From: Gammaproteobacteria bacterium
GTDB taxonomy: Bacteria > Pseudomonadota > Gammaproteobacteria > Granulosicoccales > Granulosicoccaceae
Reading direction: 5' to 3'
Assembly: GCA_020444765.1 (NCBI GenBank)
Contig: JAGRHW010000227.1
Span: 1 to 5,964, forward strand
Length of the DNA stretch: 5,964 nt
The notes below the pieces were generated by a model that had not been told where the DNA came from, did no database searches, and saw only the letters and a list, made by a program, of their open reading frames with translations. The position numbers were made by a program, and so were the translations under genes. Shown here in pieces: positions 5,947 through 5,964 of this stretch. Each line of letters starts with the position of its first letter. Within the stretch, counting starts at the first letter, position 1.

Positions 5947-5964
5947 GTCATCCCCGAATGCTTT
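5947..5964. repeat. Possible left half of an interspersed palindromic repeat, cut by the window end
   Basis: GTCATCCCCGAATGCTTT resembles the first arm of extragenic palindromes found in many proteobacterial genomes, in which a CATCCCCGA-type arm is followed by a short loop and a TCGGGGAT-type arm. The second arm would lie beyond base 5964, so this rests on resemblance only. Confidence 0.3.

Noticed and set aside
5935..5964. ATG at 5935 as the start of another gene
   Set aside because: No ribosome binding site, only ten codons visible, and it runs into the apparent palindromic repeat.

Overview
The window reads as ordinary chromosomal sequence of a Gram-negative bacterium, probably a gammaproteobacterium. 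The support is two outer-membrane beta-barrel proteins with signal peptides, an LpxR-family lipid A deacylase homologue, a Pseudomonas-type cytosolic M14 carboxypeptidase, and a BCCT transporter of the kind common in (often marine) Gammaproteobacteria. Composition is moderately GC-rich in the genes and clearly more AT-rich around 3900-4140. The taxon is an inference; no rRNA or tRNA gene is present to test it. I see no transposase, integrase, CRISPR array or phage gene.

Layout: (1) 2-994, + strand, the ABC-2 permease of an ABC exporter, whose 5' end lies outside the window. (2) 1108-2232, + strand, a complete cytosolic zinc carboxypeptidase (M14, CCP/Nna1-like) with all expected zinc and catalytic residues. 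(3) 2282-4129, - strand, a convergent two-gene unit: an LpxR/DUF2219 outer-membrane lipid A deacylase homologue followed 12 bp downstream by a small outer-membrane barrel protein. (4) 4277-5875, + strand, a BCCT-family transporter, probably sodium-coupled and specific for glycine betaine or a related compatible solute, divergent from the lpxR-like gene. (5) 5876-5964, a GC-rich hairpin and, at the edge, what looks like half of an interspersed palindromic repeat.

The genes do not form one obvious pathway. The two minus-strand genes probably work together at the outer membrane, and the divergent BCCT gene would import osmolytes, so an envelope or osmotic-stress theme is possible but unproven. 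The least ordinary stretch is about 3890-4200. There the lpxR-like gene has no conventional start codon near its signal peptide, two 8-base homopolymers and a 13-bp-period direct repeat occur, and the opposite strand carries a perfect Shine-Dalgarno sequence with correct spacing to a GTG-initiated 62-codon ORF. I did not find convincing evidence for a wholly new multi-gene system.
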